Source: Moraxella sp.
GTDB taxonomy: Bacteria; Pseudomonadota; Gammaproteobacteria; Pseudomonadales; Moraxellaceae
Reading direction: 5' to 3'
Assembly: GCA_030528385.1 (NCBI GenBank)
Contig: JAUMYZ010000014.1
Span: 1-57,773 of the forward strand
DNA length: 57,773 bases
Both the position numbers and the translations under genes were made by a program. Below, piece by piece: positions 30,666-40,705 of this stretch. Below the pieces are notes generated by a model. The model was not told the DNA's origin and ran no database searches. It was given only the letters and a program-made list of their open reading frames with translations. Numbering within the stretch: position 1 is the first letter of the stretch; every line of letters starts with the position of its first letter.

Positions 30666-31451
30666 ATGTCCATCTTTGAGCGTCTGCTACAACTAAAAAA
30701 CAACATTGATGAAGACATTGATGCTGTGCTACAAAAAGACCCCGCCGCACGCAACAAGCCTGAAATTTTACTCACCTATCCTGGCATACACGCGCGCATT
30801 GTTCATCGCGGCGCACACTGTCTTTGGCAGCACGACCACAAATTTTTGGCGCGCAGCTTGTCGCACCTTGGTCGCCTGCTCACAGGCATTGAAATTCACC
30901 CCGCCGCCAAAATCGGCAAACGCTTCTTTATTGACCACGGCATGGGTGTGGTGATTGGCGAAACTGCCGAAATCGGCGACGACGTTACTTTGTATCACGG
31001 GGTTACGCTTGGGGGGGTGTCTTGGGAAAAAGGCACAAAGCGCCACCCCACTTTGGGCAACAACGTCGTGGTGGGCGCGGGCGCCAAAGTGTTGGGCGGG
31101 TTTTGTGTGGGCGATAATGCCAAAATTGGCTCTAACGCGGTGGTGGTCAAGCCTGTGCCTGCCAACGCCACCATGATTGGTTCAGCGGCGCGCATGATTG
31201 ACAAAAAACACACCCAAGAAGCCCCCAAAAGCGAGTCTTGTCCACAATCGGGCGACAAATTCAACGCCTATGGACTAAACCCCGAAAACAAAGACCCCGT
31301 AGCAAGCAGCATTGCCGCCTTGCTTGACCACATTCAAGCCCAAGACGCGCGCATTGAAGCCCTACAAGAAGCGATTTGTCGGCTTGACCCCAACTTTTGC
31401 CAATCCAAAACCAAAGCCATCAGTGCTGACGATTTAGACGTTTTGCCCTAA
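30666..31451 (+). CDS. cysE: Serine O-acetyltransferase
   Basis: CysE acetylates serine, the first committed step of cysteine synthesis, and is feedback inhibited by cysteine. The 261-residue protein has the N-terminal helices and a left-handed beta-helix with hexapeptide repeats ([39 protein letters not shown]), and the catalytic His lies in this region. The C-terminal extension of about 90 residues is rich in Asp/Pro and contains a predicted short helix ([17 protein letters not shown]), longer than the short SAT tail that binds CysK; whether it still docks CysK is open. Confidence 0.94.
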   Translation: MSIFERLLQLKNNIDEDIDAVLQKDPAARNKPEILLTYPGIHARIVHRGAHCLWQHDHKFLARSLSHLGRLLTGIEIHPAAKIGKRFFIDHGMGVVIGETAEIGDDVTLYHGVTLGGVSWEKGTKRHPTLGNNVVVGAGAKVLGGFCVGDNAKIGSNAVVVKPVPANATMIGSAARMIDKKHTQEAPKSESCPQSGDKFNAYGLNPENKDPVASSIAALLDHIQAQDARIEALQEAICRLDPNFCQSKTKAISADDLDVLP

Positions 31452-31486
31452 CTGCTAACCAAGTTTAATACAAAGAAGGAATCTTT

Positions 31487-32413
31487 ATGTCTTGGCAACA
31501 AATCCATCTACAACTGACCAAAGACCAAGTGGCTCTTGCCGAAACTTTGCTTGAAGCACAAGGGTCGGTGTCTATTTTATTGGAAGACGCCGGCGATGAG
31601 CCGCTTTTTGAGCCCATGCCTGGTGAAGAACCCCTATGGGGCGATGTCATCTTGACCGCCATTTTTGACACCAATTCCGACGACCGCTTTGCCAATACCA
31701 ACTTTGAAAATCTTGCCCAAAACATCGGCGCAGAAACTGGCGCAAGTCGCGTTTGGCTTAGCGTGCTTGACGACAAAGATTGGACGCGCGAGTGGATGAG
31801 CCATTACAAGCCCATCGCCTGTCAGGGCAATCTTTGGATTGTTCCCCAATGGCTACAAGCACCCGACCCAAACGCCATCAACCTGATTTTAGACCCTGGG
31901 CTTGCTTTTGGCACGGGTTATCACGCCACCACGCGCCTATGTCTGGACTGGCTGACCGAGCAAGACCTAAGCGACGCCATCGTGGTTGATTATGGCTGCG
32001 GCTCAGGCGTGCTGGGCGTGGGAGCGCTTCTGCTGGGAGCAAAACAAGTGTTCGCTGTGGACATTGACCCCCAAGCCTTGCTTGCCACGCGCCAAAATGC
32101 CAAGCTCAATGGCGTGTCTGACAAGCTGACGGCATTTTTGCCCGAAGAATTTCAAGCCTTTTGGGCACAACACACCATCAGCGCCGACGTAATTACCGCC
32201 AATATTTTGGCAAAACCCCTGATTCACCTTGCGCCTTATTTTGCCAGTTTGCTCACCACAGGGGGCAAAATTGTCCTTGCAGGGCTGATACAAAACCAAA
32301 GCCAAGAAGTGCAAGATGCCTATCGTCTTGATTTTGATGTGGATACACCTTTTTACTATAAAAACAAAGACGACTGCCATTGGCATCGTTTATCTGCTAT
32401 TAAACGCAGTTAA
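31487..32413 (+). CDS. prmA: Ribosomal protein L11 methyltransferase
   Basis: PrmA trimethylates several amino groups of ribosomal protein L11. The 308 residues include the N-terminal substrate-recognition domain (about 1-60), the linker with DPGLAFGTGYHATTRLCL (about 134-151), the SAM-binding VVDYGCGSGVLGVGALLLGA (Gly-rich loop at about 170-174), and the catalytic NILAKPLIHL segment. GAAGGA precedes the ATG. It opens a run (DUF3426 protein, fis, purH) seen in the same order in Pseudomonas, though dusB is missing here. Confidence 0.95.
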   Translation: MSWQQIHLQLTKDQVALAETLLEAQGSVSILLEDAGDEPLFEPMPGEEPLWGDVILTAIFDTNSDDRFANTNFENLAQNIGAETGASRVWLSVLDDKDWTREWMSHYKPIACQGNLWIVPQWLQAPDPNAINLILDPGLAFGTGYHATTRLCLDWLTEQDLSDAIVVDYGCGSGVLGVGALLLGAKQVFAVDIDPQALLATRQNAKLNGVSDKLTAFLPEEFQAFWAQHTISADVITANILAKPLIHLAPYFASLLTTGGKIVLAGLIQNQSQEVQDAYRLDFDVDTPFYYKNKDDCHWHRLSAIKRS

Positions 32414-32589
32414 CCCCTAAATGTTTGTAAATACCCATACAATCTAGTAGCATAACGCCATTGAACTTTGTTGCGATAGCCAGTATCCTACAAAACAGTG
32501 GTTTTTATTGATACTTTGATTTGAGCATAAAAACCACCACCATTTACGCTACAGTTGTCATCAACCACAGTAGACATATCGGAAACAAC

Positions 32590-33627
32590 ATGAGCAATCC
32601 GCATTATACCCAATGCCCTAATTGCAAGGCGATTTACCCCCTACCGAGCGCCAAACTCAATGACCCAAAAGCTCGCGCCAAATGCGGGTGCTGCCAGCAG
32701 ATTTTTTTACTTAATGACAATCGCGTTGCTGACACGCCCACACCCACCAATGCCACCACCGAAAAAATCCCAACGCCCGTTGTTGCACAAAAAGCCAATA
32801 CACCCAGCAGCGACACCGTGATTGGCGATACGCTGATTGATGATGGCGGTGATACCGCCAACAAAACAGCGTCGGTGCATTTTTCCGACGATGAGCTCAA
32901 TGACTTTTTAAACAAAGAAATCACTGTTGCCAAAGACGCCATTCAGACCACTCGCGACGACAAAGAAGACGAAACTTGGTTGCAAGAATTGTTGAGCGAT
33001 TCTAGCTCCAGCCCTGAGCCACCAAGTCAGCCTGCCAGCGACGACACCAAAATCAACGAGATTGACTTGGTAACCATCATTCCTGTGGCAACAACCAACG
33101 CCCAAAAAAACAAAAAAAACACCTTGCATAAAGTTTTTTCTAACAAACCCACCAGCCAACAACTGGCCACCAAAAAACCCATTGGCGTTCAGATTATGTG
33201 GTTTGTTGGTTGTGTTATTTTGTTGGCATTATTGGCTGTGCAATACGCCATTTTTAATCTGGACACCTTGGTCAAAAACCCCAGCTACGCATCTGGCATA
33301 CAGCGCTTTTGTCATTTTGCCAAATGCAGCATACCCAGCGCCAATCTTGCCAACATTGTGGTTGATGCCACACTCAAAAACCACCCCCAAGCAACCGACA
33401 TCATCATCACCATTCACAACAAAAGCGACGAAGAGCAGCTTTATCCCAACCTACTGGTTCGCCTAAAAAACAAAGATGGCACGGTAATTGCTGACTTTAT
33501 AGCAAACAGATACGATTACTTATCGGAGTCTCAAAAGAACATTTTGGGCAACCAAAGCAAACGTATCATGCTGACCGCCCAAACCGATAAAATGCCGACC
33601 GCTGTTGAAGTAACGCCATTTTATTGA
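32590..33627 (+). CDS. Zinc-ribbon MJ0042 / DUF3426 membrane protein
   Basis: The 345-residue protein begins with an MJ0042-type zinc ribbon (C9-x2-C12 and C32-x-C34/C35 within TQCPNCKAIYPLP and KCGCC). A low-complexity acidic and Thr/Ser/Pro-rich stretch (about 45-190) follows, then one transmembrane segment (about 198-220, VQIMWFVGCVILLALLAV) and a C-terminal extracytoplasmic DUF3426 domain. The frame can be extended to 32521 with a TTG, but the ATG at 32590 places the zinc ribbon at the start. Function is unknown; the genomic position after prmA is conserved in Pseudomonas. Confidence 0.8.
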   Translation: MSNPHYTQCPNCKAIYPLPSAKLNDPKARAKCGCCQQIFLLNDNRVADTPTPTNATTEKIPTPVVAQKANTPSSDTVIGDTLIDDGGDTANKTASVHFSDDELNDFLNKEITVAKDAIQTTRDDKEDETWLQELLSDSSSSPEPPSQPASDDTKINEIDLVTIIPVATTNAQKNKKNTLHKVFSNKPTSQQLATKKPIGVQIMWFVGCVILLALLAVQYAIFNLDTLVKNPSYASGIQRFCHFAKCSIPSANLANIVVDATLKNHPQATDIIITIHNKSDEEQLYPNLLVRLKNKDGTVIADFIANRYDYLSESQKNILGNQSKRIMLTAQTDKMPTAVEVTPFY

Positions 33628-33668
33628 CTTTGTGTTGAGCAAATAGCAACCTTTTGGTTGGGTGTCTC

Positions 33669-33683
33669 GGCGTTTTAAACGCC
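33669..33683. repeat. Perfect 7-bp palindrome before fis
   Basis: GGCGTTT-T-AAACGCC is a perfect inverted repeat about 40 bases before fis. It could form a leader hairpin or bind a regulator. A smaller CAACC/GGTTG hairpin lies just before it. Confidence 0.5.
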
Positions 33684-33721
33684 ACCACCTGTAATTTTAA
33701 CATCAGTGAGTAACCACAATT

Positions 33722-33976
33722 ATGATGACCAATACCCCCAAACCCGCTTCTTTGCGCATTCATGTTGAGTTTGCCGTCAAACAATATTTGGCAAGTTTAG
33801 ACAGAGACAAACAAGAAGCCACCAATTTGTATGAATTCTTTTTGCACGAGCTTGAAAAACCCTTATTGACCACTGTATTGCAGCACACGCGTGGCAATCA
33901 ATCCAAAACCGCCAAAATTTTGGGTCTTAACCGCGGCACATTGCGCAGCAAACTCAAAAATCATGGTCTGTTATAA
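33722..33976 (+). CDS. fis: DNA-binding nucleoid protein Fis
   Basis: Fis bends DNA and controls rRNA operons, recombination and growth-phase expression. The 84 residues cover the Fis core helices: ATNLYEFFLHELEKPLLTTV, the turn GNQSKTAKILGLNRGTL that forms the helix-turn-helix, and the C-terminal RSKLKNHGLL. The N-terminal beta-hairpin arm is shorter than in E. coli Fis (98 residues). In enterics and Pseudomonas the gene upstream is dusB; here it is a DUF3426 gene. An adjacent in-frame ATG at 33725 would remove one residue. Confidence 0.92.
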   Translation: MMTNTPKPASLRIHVEFAVKQYLASLDRDKQEATNLYEFFLHELEKPLLTTVLQHTRGNQSKTAKILGLNRGTLRSKLKNHGLL

Positions 33977-34084
33977 AAATAAAGCACACCAACATTTTTG
34001 TAATTTTGCTTTATAAAATAGGCAATAACTGGTATCATGCGCCACCTAATTTTTAATTATATTGTTTGACCATTAGGGGGAGTT

Positions 34085-35683
34085 ATGAACACCAAGCGTT
34101 TTGCCTTATTGTCTGTGTCGGACAAAACAGGCATTGTTGAGTTTGCCCAAGCGCTCAGCCAAGCAGGTTTTGGCATTTTATCCACAGGCGGCACTTTTCA
34201 ATTACTTCACCAAGCGGCTGTGCCAGTAACCGAAGTGTCCGCCTATACTGGCTTTAGCGAGATGATGAACGGACGCGTCAAGACCTTACACCCCAAAATT
34301 CATGGGGGTATCTTGGGTCGCCGCGGTATTGATGACGCTGTCATGAACGAGCACGGCATTGAGCGCATTGACATCGTTGCGGTCAATCTTTATCCCTTTG
34401 CAGCAACGATTGCCAAAGCAGACGTTACCATGTCTGATGCCATTGAAAACATTGACATCGGTGGGCCTGCCATGGTACGTTCCGCCGCCAAAAACCACGC
34501 CCATGTTAGCATCATCACCGACCCAAACGACTATAAGCGCGTGTTGGATGAAATCGCTTGCCAAAATGAAGTCAGCCATGCCACGCGTTTTGATTTGGCG
34601 GTCAAGGCCTTTGAACACACAGCACAATACGATGGCATGATTGCCAACTTTTTTGGCGCAAGACTGCCCAACAACGCATCTGCCCCCAGCGATGACGCAG
34701 CCGCCACCAGCAACTTTGCACGCACTGTTAACATCCAACTCCACAAAGCCCAAGAGTTGCGTTATGGCGAAAACCCCCACCAAAGGGCCGCCTTTTATAC
34801 AGAAGCCAACCCCAAAGAAGCCTGCGTTGCCACCGCCAAGCAGCTGCAAGGCAAGGAACTGTCTTATAACAACATCGCCGACACCGACGCCGCTTTAGAA
34901 TGCGTCAAATCTTTTGCCAAACCTGCTTGTGTGATTGTCAAACACGCCAACCCTTGCGGCGTTGCTGTATCCACAGAAGGCATTTTAACCGCTTACAATT
35001 TGGCCTATCAAACCGACCCAGAATCTGCTTTTGGGGGCATTATTGCCTTTAACCGTGAACTTGATGTTGCCACCGCCCAAGCCATCATAGAACGCCAGTT
35101 TGTAGAAGTCATCATCGCCCCAAGCGTGGCAGACGGCGTACTAGACATCACAAACAGCAAAAAAAATGTGCGCGTGTTGGTCTGTGGTGAGCTGCCCAAT
35201 ATTCACGAACGCGCCAGCCAAGCAGATTACAAGCGCGTCAATGGCGGGCTTTTGGTACAAGACCAAGATTTGGGCATGATTGACAAAGCAGAATTAAAAG
35301 TGGTGAGCAAAATTGCACCCACCGATGAGCAGCTTGACGATTTGATTTTTGCTTGGAAAGTTGCCAAATACGTCAAATCCAACGCCATCGTTTATGCCAA
35401 AAACCGCCAAACCATCGGCATTGGCGCAGGTCAGATGAGCCGCGTTAATTCGGCGCGCATTGCCGCCATCAAAGCTGAGCATGCAGGACTGGCAGTTGAA
35501 GGCGCAGTCATGGCATCAGACGCCTTTTTCCCATTTCGCGATGGCATTGACAATGCCGCCAAAGCAGGCATTAAGTGCATTATTCAGCCAGGTGGCTCTA
35601 TGCGCGACGATGAAACCATTGCTGCCGCTGACGAACACGGCATTGCGATGGTCTTTACAGGCATGCGTCATTTCCGTCATTAA
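34085..35683 (+). CDS. purH: Bifunctional AICAR transformylase / IMP cyclohydrolase
   Basis: PurH carries out the last two steps of IMP synthesis. The 532 residues consist of an N-terminal MGS-like IMP cyclohydrolase (about 1-200, [40 protein letters not shown]) and an AICAR transformylase (about 200-532). The C-terminal part carries [18 protein letters not shown] with the catalytic Lys-His and [12 protein letters not shown] at the end. GGGGAG precedes the ATG. It follows fis by about 108 bases. Length matches E. coli PurH (529). Confidence 0.97.
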   Translation: MNTKRFALLSVSDKTGIVEFAQALSQAGFGILSTGGTFQLLHQAAVPVTEVSAYTGFSEMMNGRVKTLHPKIHGGILGRRGIDDAVMNEHGIERIDIVAVNLYPFAATIAKADVTMSDAIENIDIGGPAMVRSAAKNHAHVSIITDPNDYKRVLDEIACQNEVSHATRFDLAVKAFEHTAQYDGMIANFFGARLPNNASAPSDDAAATSNFARTVNIQLHKAQELRYGENPHQRAAFYTEANPKEACVATAKQLQGKELSYNNIADTDAALECVKSFAKPACVIVKHANPCGVAVSTEGILTAYNLAYQTDPESAFGGIIAFNRELDVATAQAIIERQFVEVIIAPSVADGVLDITNSKKNVRVLVCGELPNIHERASQADYKRVNGGLLVQDQDLGMIDKAELKVVSKIAPTDEQLDDLIFAWKVAKYVKSNAIVYAKNRQTIGIGAGQMSRVNSARIAAIKAEHAGLAVEGAVMASDAFFPFRDGIDNAAKAGIKCIIQPGGSMRDDETIAAADEHGIAMVFTGMRHFRH

Positions 35684-35810
35684 CAAGCCAAAGCCCTACC
35701 CTGCCATTGGTGGGGTTGGGTGGTCTTGATGTGTGATAATTAACAATATTGGTAACTTTGCCACACCAGCACGCACAAGTGTATTCATCAAGCCAATTCT
35801 GCCACAACGT
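35684..35810. other. Intergenic region after purH
   Basis: Together with the weak small frame after it, this gives about 300 bases between purH and hpt. I see no good terminator: a GC-rich stretch at about 35697-35730 contains short G- and C-runs but no clear stem with a T-run. Confidence 0.5.
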
Positions 35811-35963
35811 ATGACAATCTTCTCAAATCTGCCCAGCGCACAACAAATGCGCACATTTTGGGTCAGTCAGTACAAAAAGAAAATGGGTTTCAGAGAATTG
35901 CCATCAACTTTTAAAGCAAGCAAACTTGACACAAAATCTTTGGCAACCGCCCAAACCATATAA
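35811..35963 (+). CDS. Possible small protein of unknown family
   Basis: A 50-codon frame from the ATG at 35811 begins MTIFSNLPSAQQMRTFW and is basic in its second half. It can be extended to an alternative start at 35733. No ribosome site precedes either start and I do not recognise the family. The protein-like composition (few rare residues, aromatic cluster FWVSQYKKKM) is the only support; it might be a fragment of a larger lost gene. Confidence 0.25.
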   Translation: MTIFSNLPSAQQMRTFWVSQYKKKMGFRELPSTFKASKLDTKSLATAQTI

Positions 35964-35983
35964 CAATAAAAAGTACAAATGCT

Positions 35984-36517
35984 TTATAATCCAATCTCCC
36001 CAATATAGGGTAAATGGCGATATTTTTGGTCAAAATCTAGCCCATAGCCCACGATAAATTTGTCTTCCACTTCAAAGCCCAAAAAACGCACGTCCATCTC
36101 AATCTCACGGCGCGACGGCTTACTCACCAATGTGCACAGCTCAATGGAGTTGGGTTCTCGGGTTTGCAGCATTTGCACCACTTTGGCAAGCGTGCGTCCT
36201 GAGTCAATAATATCTTCTACAATCAGCACATCTTTGCCAGCGATACTGCTGTCTAAGTCCTTTAAAATCTTGACATTTTTACTAGAAACAGTTGTACCAT
36301 CGGCATAGCTAGACACCGTCATAAAATCCAACTCGTGCGGTTTGGCAATCGCTCGGCACAAATCCGCCATAAAAATCACCGAGCCACGCAGCAATCCAAT
36401 CAAAATCAAGTCTTTGCCACTGTCTTGATAGTGGTCGTTGATTTTTTGCCCCAATTCTTGAACCTTTTGGCTGATTTGGTCGGCACTAATCATCACATTC
36501 ATGTTTGGTATATTCAT
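35984..36517 (-). CDS. hpt: Hypoxanthine phosphoribosyltransferase
   Basis: Hpt converts hypoxanthine (and guanine) to IMP/GMP with PRPP. The 177-residue protein has the PRPP-binding motif VLIVEDIIDSGRTL at residues 97-110, the GLLRGSVIFMADL loop (41-53) and the flexible loop MTVSSYADGTTVSS (66-79). The C-terminal KFIVGYGLDFDQKYRHLPYI is the conserved purine-binding hood. It belongs to the salvage set that also includes the NCS2 permease at 53819. Confidence 0.95.
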   Translation of the reverse strand: MNIPNMNVMISADQISQKVQELGQKINDHYQDSGKDLILIGLLRGSVIFMADLCRAIAKPHELDFMTVSSYADGTTVSSKNVKILKDLDSSIAGKDVLIVEDIIDSGRTLAKVVQMLQTREPNSIELCTLVSKPSRREIEMDVRFLGFEVEDKFIVGYGLDFDQKYRHLPYIGEIGL

Positions 36518-36556
36518 CGCGTTCTCTCTAAAATAGGTTTATCAACATTTGGTGGA

Positions 36557-36898
36557 TTACATGGAGACCGTCATTTGTGGGTTATAAACTGCCCATGCCA
36601 GCATTGCCATCAGCAAAAACGCTCCAACAACTGCCAACACAGCCCACACCAGATTTTGCTTAATTATCGTCCACATACCAACCAACAAACTAAGCATTGG
36701 AGCCAGCCACATCAATGCCGATTGGCTGATGGACAGCACAAATGTTGTATAAGATGTTAACTCTATCCCAAAACTTTGCCATAAAGACAGCAGTTTATTT
36801 AACTCTGTGGGATTGTAGCCGCCCAGCCAATAAATCAGCAAACATTGCCCGATGACAGCAACCAGCAGCACGACTGCCAATATAGCTTTTATTATCAT
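36557..36898 (-). CDS. Small three-helix membrane protein, unknown
   Basis: The 113-residue protein has three hydrophobic segments: about 2-26 (IIKAILAVVLLVAVIGQCLL), about 62-76 and about 84-106 (LVWAVLAVVGAFLLMAMLAW). I recognise no family. It lies nine bases downstream of ttcA on the same strand, so it is probably co-transcribed with it; hpt follows after about 40 bases. Confidence 0.6.
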   Translation of the reverse strand: MIIKAILAVVLLVAVIGQCLLIYWLGGYNPTELNKLLSLWQSFGIELTSYTTFVLSISQSALMWLAPMLSLLVGMWTIIKQNLVWAVLAVVGAFLLMAMLAWAVYNPQMTVSM

Positions 36899-36907
36899 AC
36901 CACCAGC

Positions 36908-37963
36908 TTAGTCAAGTACAGGGTTAATGGTGGGGATTTTATTGCTAAACTTGGGATTAAAGGTTTGTACCGCAGGATTGGTTGGCAGTCCCATCTTAGC
37001 CAGTTCATCACTGACGCCTACTTGAATGTTGTCGCCTTCAAACAGCCGTTCATCGTCCGTCCGCTCGGTTTTAAGACTTTCAAAATCAAACAACGTACGG
37101 TCAGCCAGCTGACTGAGAGCAACGTTTTGTAAGGCTTTAAACATGCTGGCTAGGCGTTTGGGGTGGGCATCGTCCCATTGTCTTAACATGTCATTTATCA
37201 TCGCTCGCTGCAGGTTTTCTTGACTGCCACACAGCCCACAAGGAATGATGGGAAATTTTTTATAATTGGCGTATTTGATGATGTCTTTTTCGGCAACATA
37301 GGCAAGTGGGCGAATTAAAATGTTTTGCTTATCGTCAGAAAGCAGCTTGGGCGGCATGGCTTTTAGGCTACCGCCATGAAACAAATTTAAAAAGAAAGTC
37401 GCCAAAATGTCATCACGATGATGACCTAAGGCGATTTTGGTCGCTCCGATTTGCTTGGCAAAGCCATACAGCGAGCCACGTCTTAGCCGTGAACACGCCG
37501 AGCAATAGGTTTTGCCTTCGGGAACGACTGATTTGACAATGCTGTAGGTGTCTTTTTCTAAGATGTAGTGGGCAATGCCTTGTTTGGACAAATACTCAGG
37601 CAGTATATGCTCAGGAAAATTGGGCTGTTTTTGGTCAAGATTGACCGCCACCACTTCAAAGTTAATGGGAGCGATTTTCTTTAAAAACAGCAAAATGTCC
37701 AGCAGCGTAAAACTGTCTTTACCGCCAGAGACACACACCATGACCACGTCGCCATCTTCAATCATATTAAAGTCGCGAATCGCCCAAGACACTTCTTTTC
37801 TGAGCTTTTTTTGGAGCTTTTTAAAGCGGGCTGATGTGATACCACCATCAAACTCATGCTTTTTGTCATCTTGCGTACTGCCATGTGTTAAGGCATGGAT
37901 AATGTCATGATTATCATTGCCATCATCGTTGTCTAAGTGTGTGTTCATTGTTTGCTCTGTCAT
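36908..37963 (-). CDS. ttcA: tRNA 2-thiocytidine synthetase TtcA
   Basis: TtcA puts sulfur on cytidine 32 of tRNA using ATP and an Fe-S cluster. The 351 residues contain the PP-loop SGGKDS at 79-84, the two CxxC pairs that hold the cluster ([10 protein letters not shown] at about 155 and CGLCGSQ near 243-249), and the [18 protein letters not shown] helix. A charged N-terminal stretch (His, Asp and Asn repeats, residues 9-22) precedes the conserved core. It lies 10 bases downstream of rlmKL. Confidence 0.95.
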   Translation of the reverse strand: MTEQTMNTHLDNDDGNDNHDIIHALTHGSTQDDKKHEFDGGITSARFKKLQKKLRKEVSWAIRDFNMIEDGDVVMVCVSGGKDSFTLLDILLFLKKIAPINFEVVAVNLDQKQPNFPEHILPEYLSKQGIAHYILEKDTYSIVKSVVPEGKTYCSACSRLRRGSLYGFAKQIGATKIALGHHRDDILATFFLNLFHGGSLKAMPPKLLSDDKQNILIRPLAYVAEKDIIKYANYKKFPIIPCGLCGSQENLQRAMINDMLRQWDDAHPKRLASMFKALQNVALSQLADRTLFDFESLKTERTDDERLFEGDNIQVGVSDELAKMGLPTNPAVQTFNPKFSNKIPTINPVLD

Positions 37964-37973
37964 CTTTTAAGGT

Positions 37974-40649
37974 TTATTGACCAGATTTTTTTACTTGGTA
38001 TTTTTTGGGTTTTGGCTCTGCGGCATTGGTCTCATCAATTGGCACCGTTGCCACCATTTTACCATCTATTTTATCATAGCGGATTTTTTGTGTGGGTTTT
38101 GGTGATTGATGAGTATCACGACCAAATCTTTTGGCATTTATATCGTCTTTTTTGCCACGTTTTTGGCGAGTATCTTGTTTGTTATCGGCTTTTTTGACAC
38201 CAAAGCTGTGATAAGGCGCATTCTTTTTTGTGTCAGACACTTTTTTGTGGGTGTTGCGATGTGTTTGACTGACATTATCATGTTTTGTTGTGCGATTGTC
38301 ATCACTGATATTGGCTTTGGCGTTTTTATGACGAATGATAAAACTGTGATGAATGGGTTTTTTGCTATTAAAATCAAAGCCGATGGTTTTATCGGTAATA
38401 CATTCTATCTGATAACGAGATTTTAAATTATCATCTAAGACAAATTTGCTAAAATTATTACTAAAATATAACACGCCATTTGGGGTTAATCTGTTCATCG
38501 CACGGTTAATCAGTGCCACATGGTCTCTTTGCACATCAAAAGTGCCATAAAACTTTTTGGAATTAGAAAAGGTGGGCGGGTCTATAAATATCACGTCATA
38601 TTGCTCGGTGTTATTTTTTATCCATTCAAAGACATCGGTGGCGATAAATTGGTATTTGTCTGCCCCATCTGATCGGACGGCTTGCAAATCAAGCCCATTT
38701 AAAGCAAAGTTTTGTTTGCCCCAGTTTAAATAATTGGCGGACAAATCCACGCTGGTTACCGATTTTGCCCCGCCTAGGGCAGAGTGCACACTGGCACTGC
38801 ATGTATAAGCAAAAAGATTTAATACGTTTTTATTGGCACTTTGCTGTTTGATGATTTCACGCATATTGCGATGGTCAATAAATAAACCCGTATCCAAATA
38901 ATCGGTAAAATTGACATAAAAATATGCGTGATTTTCTTTGGCGACATAGAGTTTTTTCTTTTTATCACTGACATCATTTTTGCTATATTGGTCATTGCCT
39001 GATTGCTTGGCACGAGTTTTAATAAAAATACTTTCACGATGAACGTCAAATATTTCTCTCACTGCCGATAATACCAAATTAAATCGTGCCCTAGCAACAT
39101 CGGTAGGGATTTGTTTGGGTGGGGCATATTCTTGAATGTGGATTTTATCGCCATATAAATCAATGGCAACATTATAATTGGGCAAATCAGCGTCATAAAT
39201 TCGCAAATTGCTCACGTTATTTTTGGTGGCCAATTTCTTTAGTGTGCTAAGATTTTTTTGTAAGCGGTTGATAAATTCTTGGCTGTCATCACAAATCACA
39301 TTGCGTTTTTGAAAACTTTGTATCAATGTTGGTTTGTCGGTCAAATCCATTTGCCCACAACGAAAATACACTGTCAATGCCCCATTATGGCATTTTAGGG
39401 TTTTTGGCTCTATGATGGGTAAGGTGTCGGCGTGTTCTATATGACTGGCAAGCACTGCCAAATCGGCTTTTTGGCAAGTACCACGCAAGCTGTCTGCCAC
39501 GATTAGCCCCAAACCTTGATACAAAGGCTTGATAAAATCGCCATCACCCAGTCGCTCACCATAAGGGGGGTTGGTGATGATGAGTGGATAATCGGTAGCA
39601 ATATTGCGACAAACGGTCGCTAACACCGAATGTGCTTGGGCAAGCGGTCGTTGTTCTGGCTTGATATGATGAGCAACAGAAACAAGAGCAGATGCCATCA
39701 AATTTTTATGGCAGGCTTTGACTGCCTGTGTGTTAGCGTCCATCGCAAGGGCAACAAATGTGCCGTTAATAAATTCTTTTTCAAGTTTGGCTAAATTGTC
39801 ATGAAATTGATTTAGGGCACTATTTGTCGTCTGCTGCCAAAGTTCATCGTCATGATACGCCCACGCATAAAAGCCAAATTCATCCGCCCTTTTATCAAGT
39901 CCCACAGGATAGTTGGTACGCATAAGCAGTGCTTCACTGATAAATGTGCCAGAGCCACACATCGGATCAATGATGGCGGTATGCTTGCCTGTGTGCCAGC
40001 CACATTCATAAAGCAAAGCAGCGGCTAAGTTTTCTTTTAAGGGAGCGTCCGTATTGGCAACACGATAGCCACGGCGGTGCAGACTGGTGCCAGACAAATC
40101 CAAAAATAGCTCTGCTTGTTGATGGTTGGCAGTGGCAAAAATGCTAAATTGTGGACGTTTGGCATTAACGTCGGGACGTGAGCCCAACTTGTGATTAAAA
40201 CAATCAGCGATGGCATCTTTGATACGCAAGGTGGCAAATTGTTGATTGATTGTCAAACGCTTGTCCACCGACAGACGTATGGCAAAGGTGTTGTCTACCC
40301 CAAAAATGTCTGTCCAATCATAACGGCTGGCAAAGTGATATAGGGCATTTGCCACATCTTCATCAGCCACAAAGATGGTTTTGCCCTTGTCTGTGCTGGG
40401 TTTTTGTTTAAAATGGTACTCGCCAATAGGCAACAAAATACGGCTTGCCACACGGCTATATAGGCAAATATGATAAAATTTGGCAAGACTGACCGCCACG
40501 CGCACACGCCCTGTCCGCACCTGCTCAGCTGCCAGCCCAAAAGCAGCCAGCTCGGTCAATAAGGCGTTTTCAAGCCCATCGGCACAGGTAATCACTAAAT
40601 TAAAATTTTGCACATCAAACGACGCAAAAGGGCTTATTTTGGGGGGCAT
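37974..40649 (-). CDS. rlmL: 23S rRNA methyltransferase RlmKL (m2G2445, m7G2069)
   Basis: This 891-residue enzyme joins two 23S rRNA methyltransferases: an N-terminal THUMP plus RlmL domain with catalytic NPPYGERLGD at about 360-370, and a RlmK domain with SAM loop VLNLFAYTCSASVHSALGGA at about 605-625 and IDPPTFSNSKKF. After about residue 775 follows a low-complexity tail of about 117 residues rich in Lys, His, Asn and Asp that E. coli RlmKL (702) lacks. The start at 40649 (MPPKISPF) has GAGAG upstream; a longer frame from 40685 adds 12 hydrophobic residues. The gene precedes ttcA. Confidence 0.93.
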   Translation of the reverse strand: MPPKISPFASFDVQNFNLVITCADGLENALLTELAAFGLAAEQVRTGRVRVAVSLAKFYHICLYSRVASRILLPIGEYHFKQKPSTDKGKTIFVADEDVANALYHFASRYDWTDIFGVDNTFAIRLSVDKRLTINQQFATLRIKDAIADCFNHKLGSRPDVNAKRPQFSIFATANHQQAELFLDLSGTSLHRRGYRVANTDAPLKENLAAALLYECGWHTGKHTAIIDPMCGSGTFISEALLMRTNYPVGLDKRADEFGFYAWAYHDDELWQQTTNSALNQFHDNLAKLEKEFINGTFVALAMDANTQAVKACHKNLMASALVSVAHHIKPEQRPLAQAHSVLATVCRNIATDYPLIITNPPYGERLGDGDFIKPLYQGLGLIVADSLRGTCQKADLAVLASHIEHADTLPIIEPKTLKCHNGALTVYFRCGQMDLTDKPTLIQSFQKRNVICDDSQEFINRLQKNLSTLKKLATKNNVSNLRIYDADLPNYNVAIDLYGDKIHIQEYAPPKQIPTDVARARFNLVLSAVREIFDVHRESIFIKTRAKQSGNDQYSKNDVSDKKKKLYVAKENHAYFYVNFTDYLDTGLFIDHRNMREIIKQQSANKNVLNLFAYTCSASVHSALGGAKSVTSVDLSANYLNWGKQNFALNGLDLQAVRSDGADKYQFIATDVFEWIKNNTEQYDVIFIDPPTFSNSKKFYGTFDVQRDHVALINRAMNRLTPNGVLYFSNNFSKFVLDDNLKSRYQIECITDKTIGFDFNSKKPIHHSFIIRHKNAKANISDDNRTTKHDNVSQTHRNTHKKVSDTKKNAPYHSFGVKKADNKQDTRQKRGKKDDINAKRFGRDTHQSPKPTQKIRYDKIDGKMVATVPIDETNAAEPKPKKYQVKKSGQ

Positions 40650-40705
40650 ACATCTCTCAATCAACACAAAAACCAAACCCAGCATTATAACACAGCTTTA
40701 TGGTT

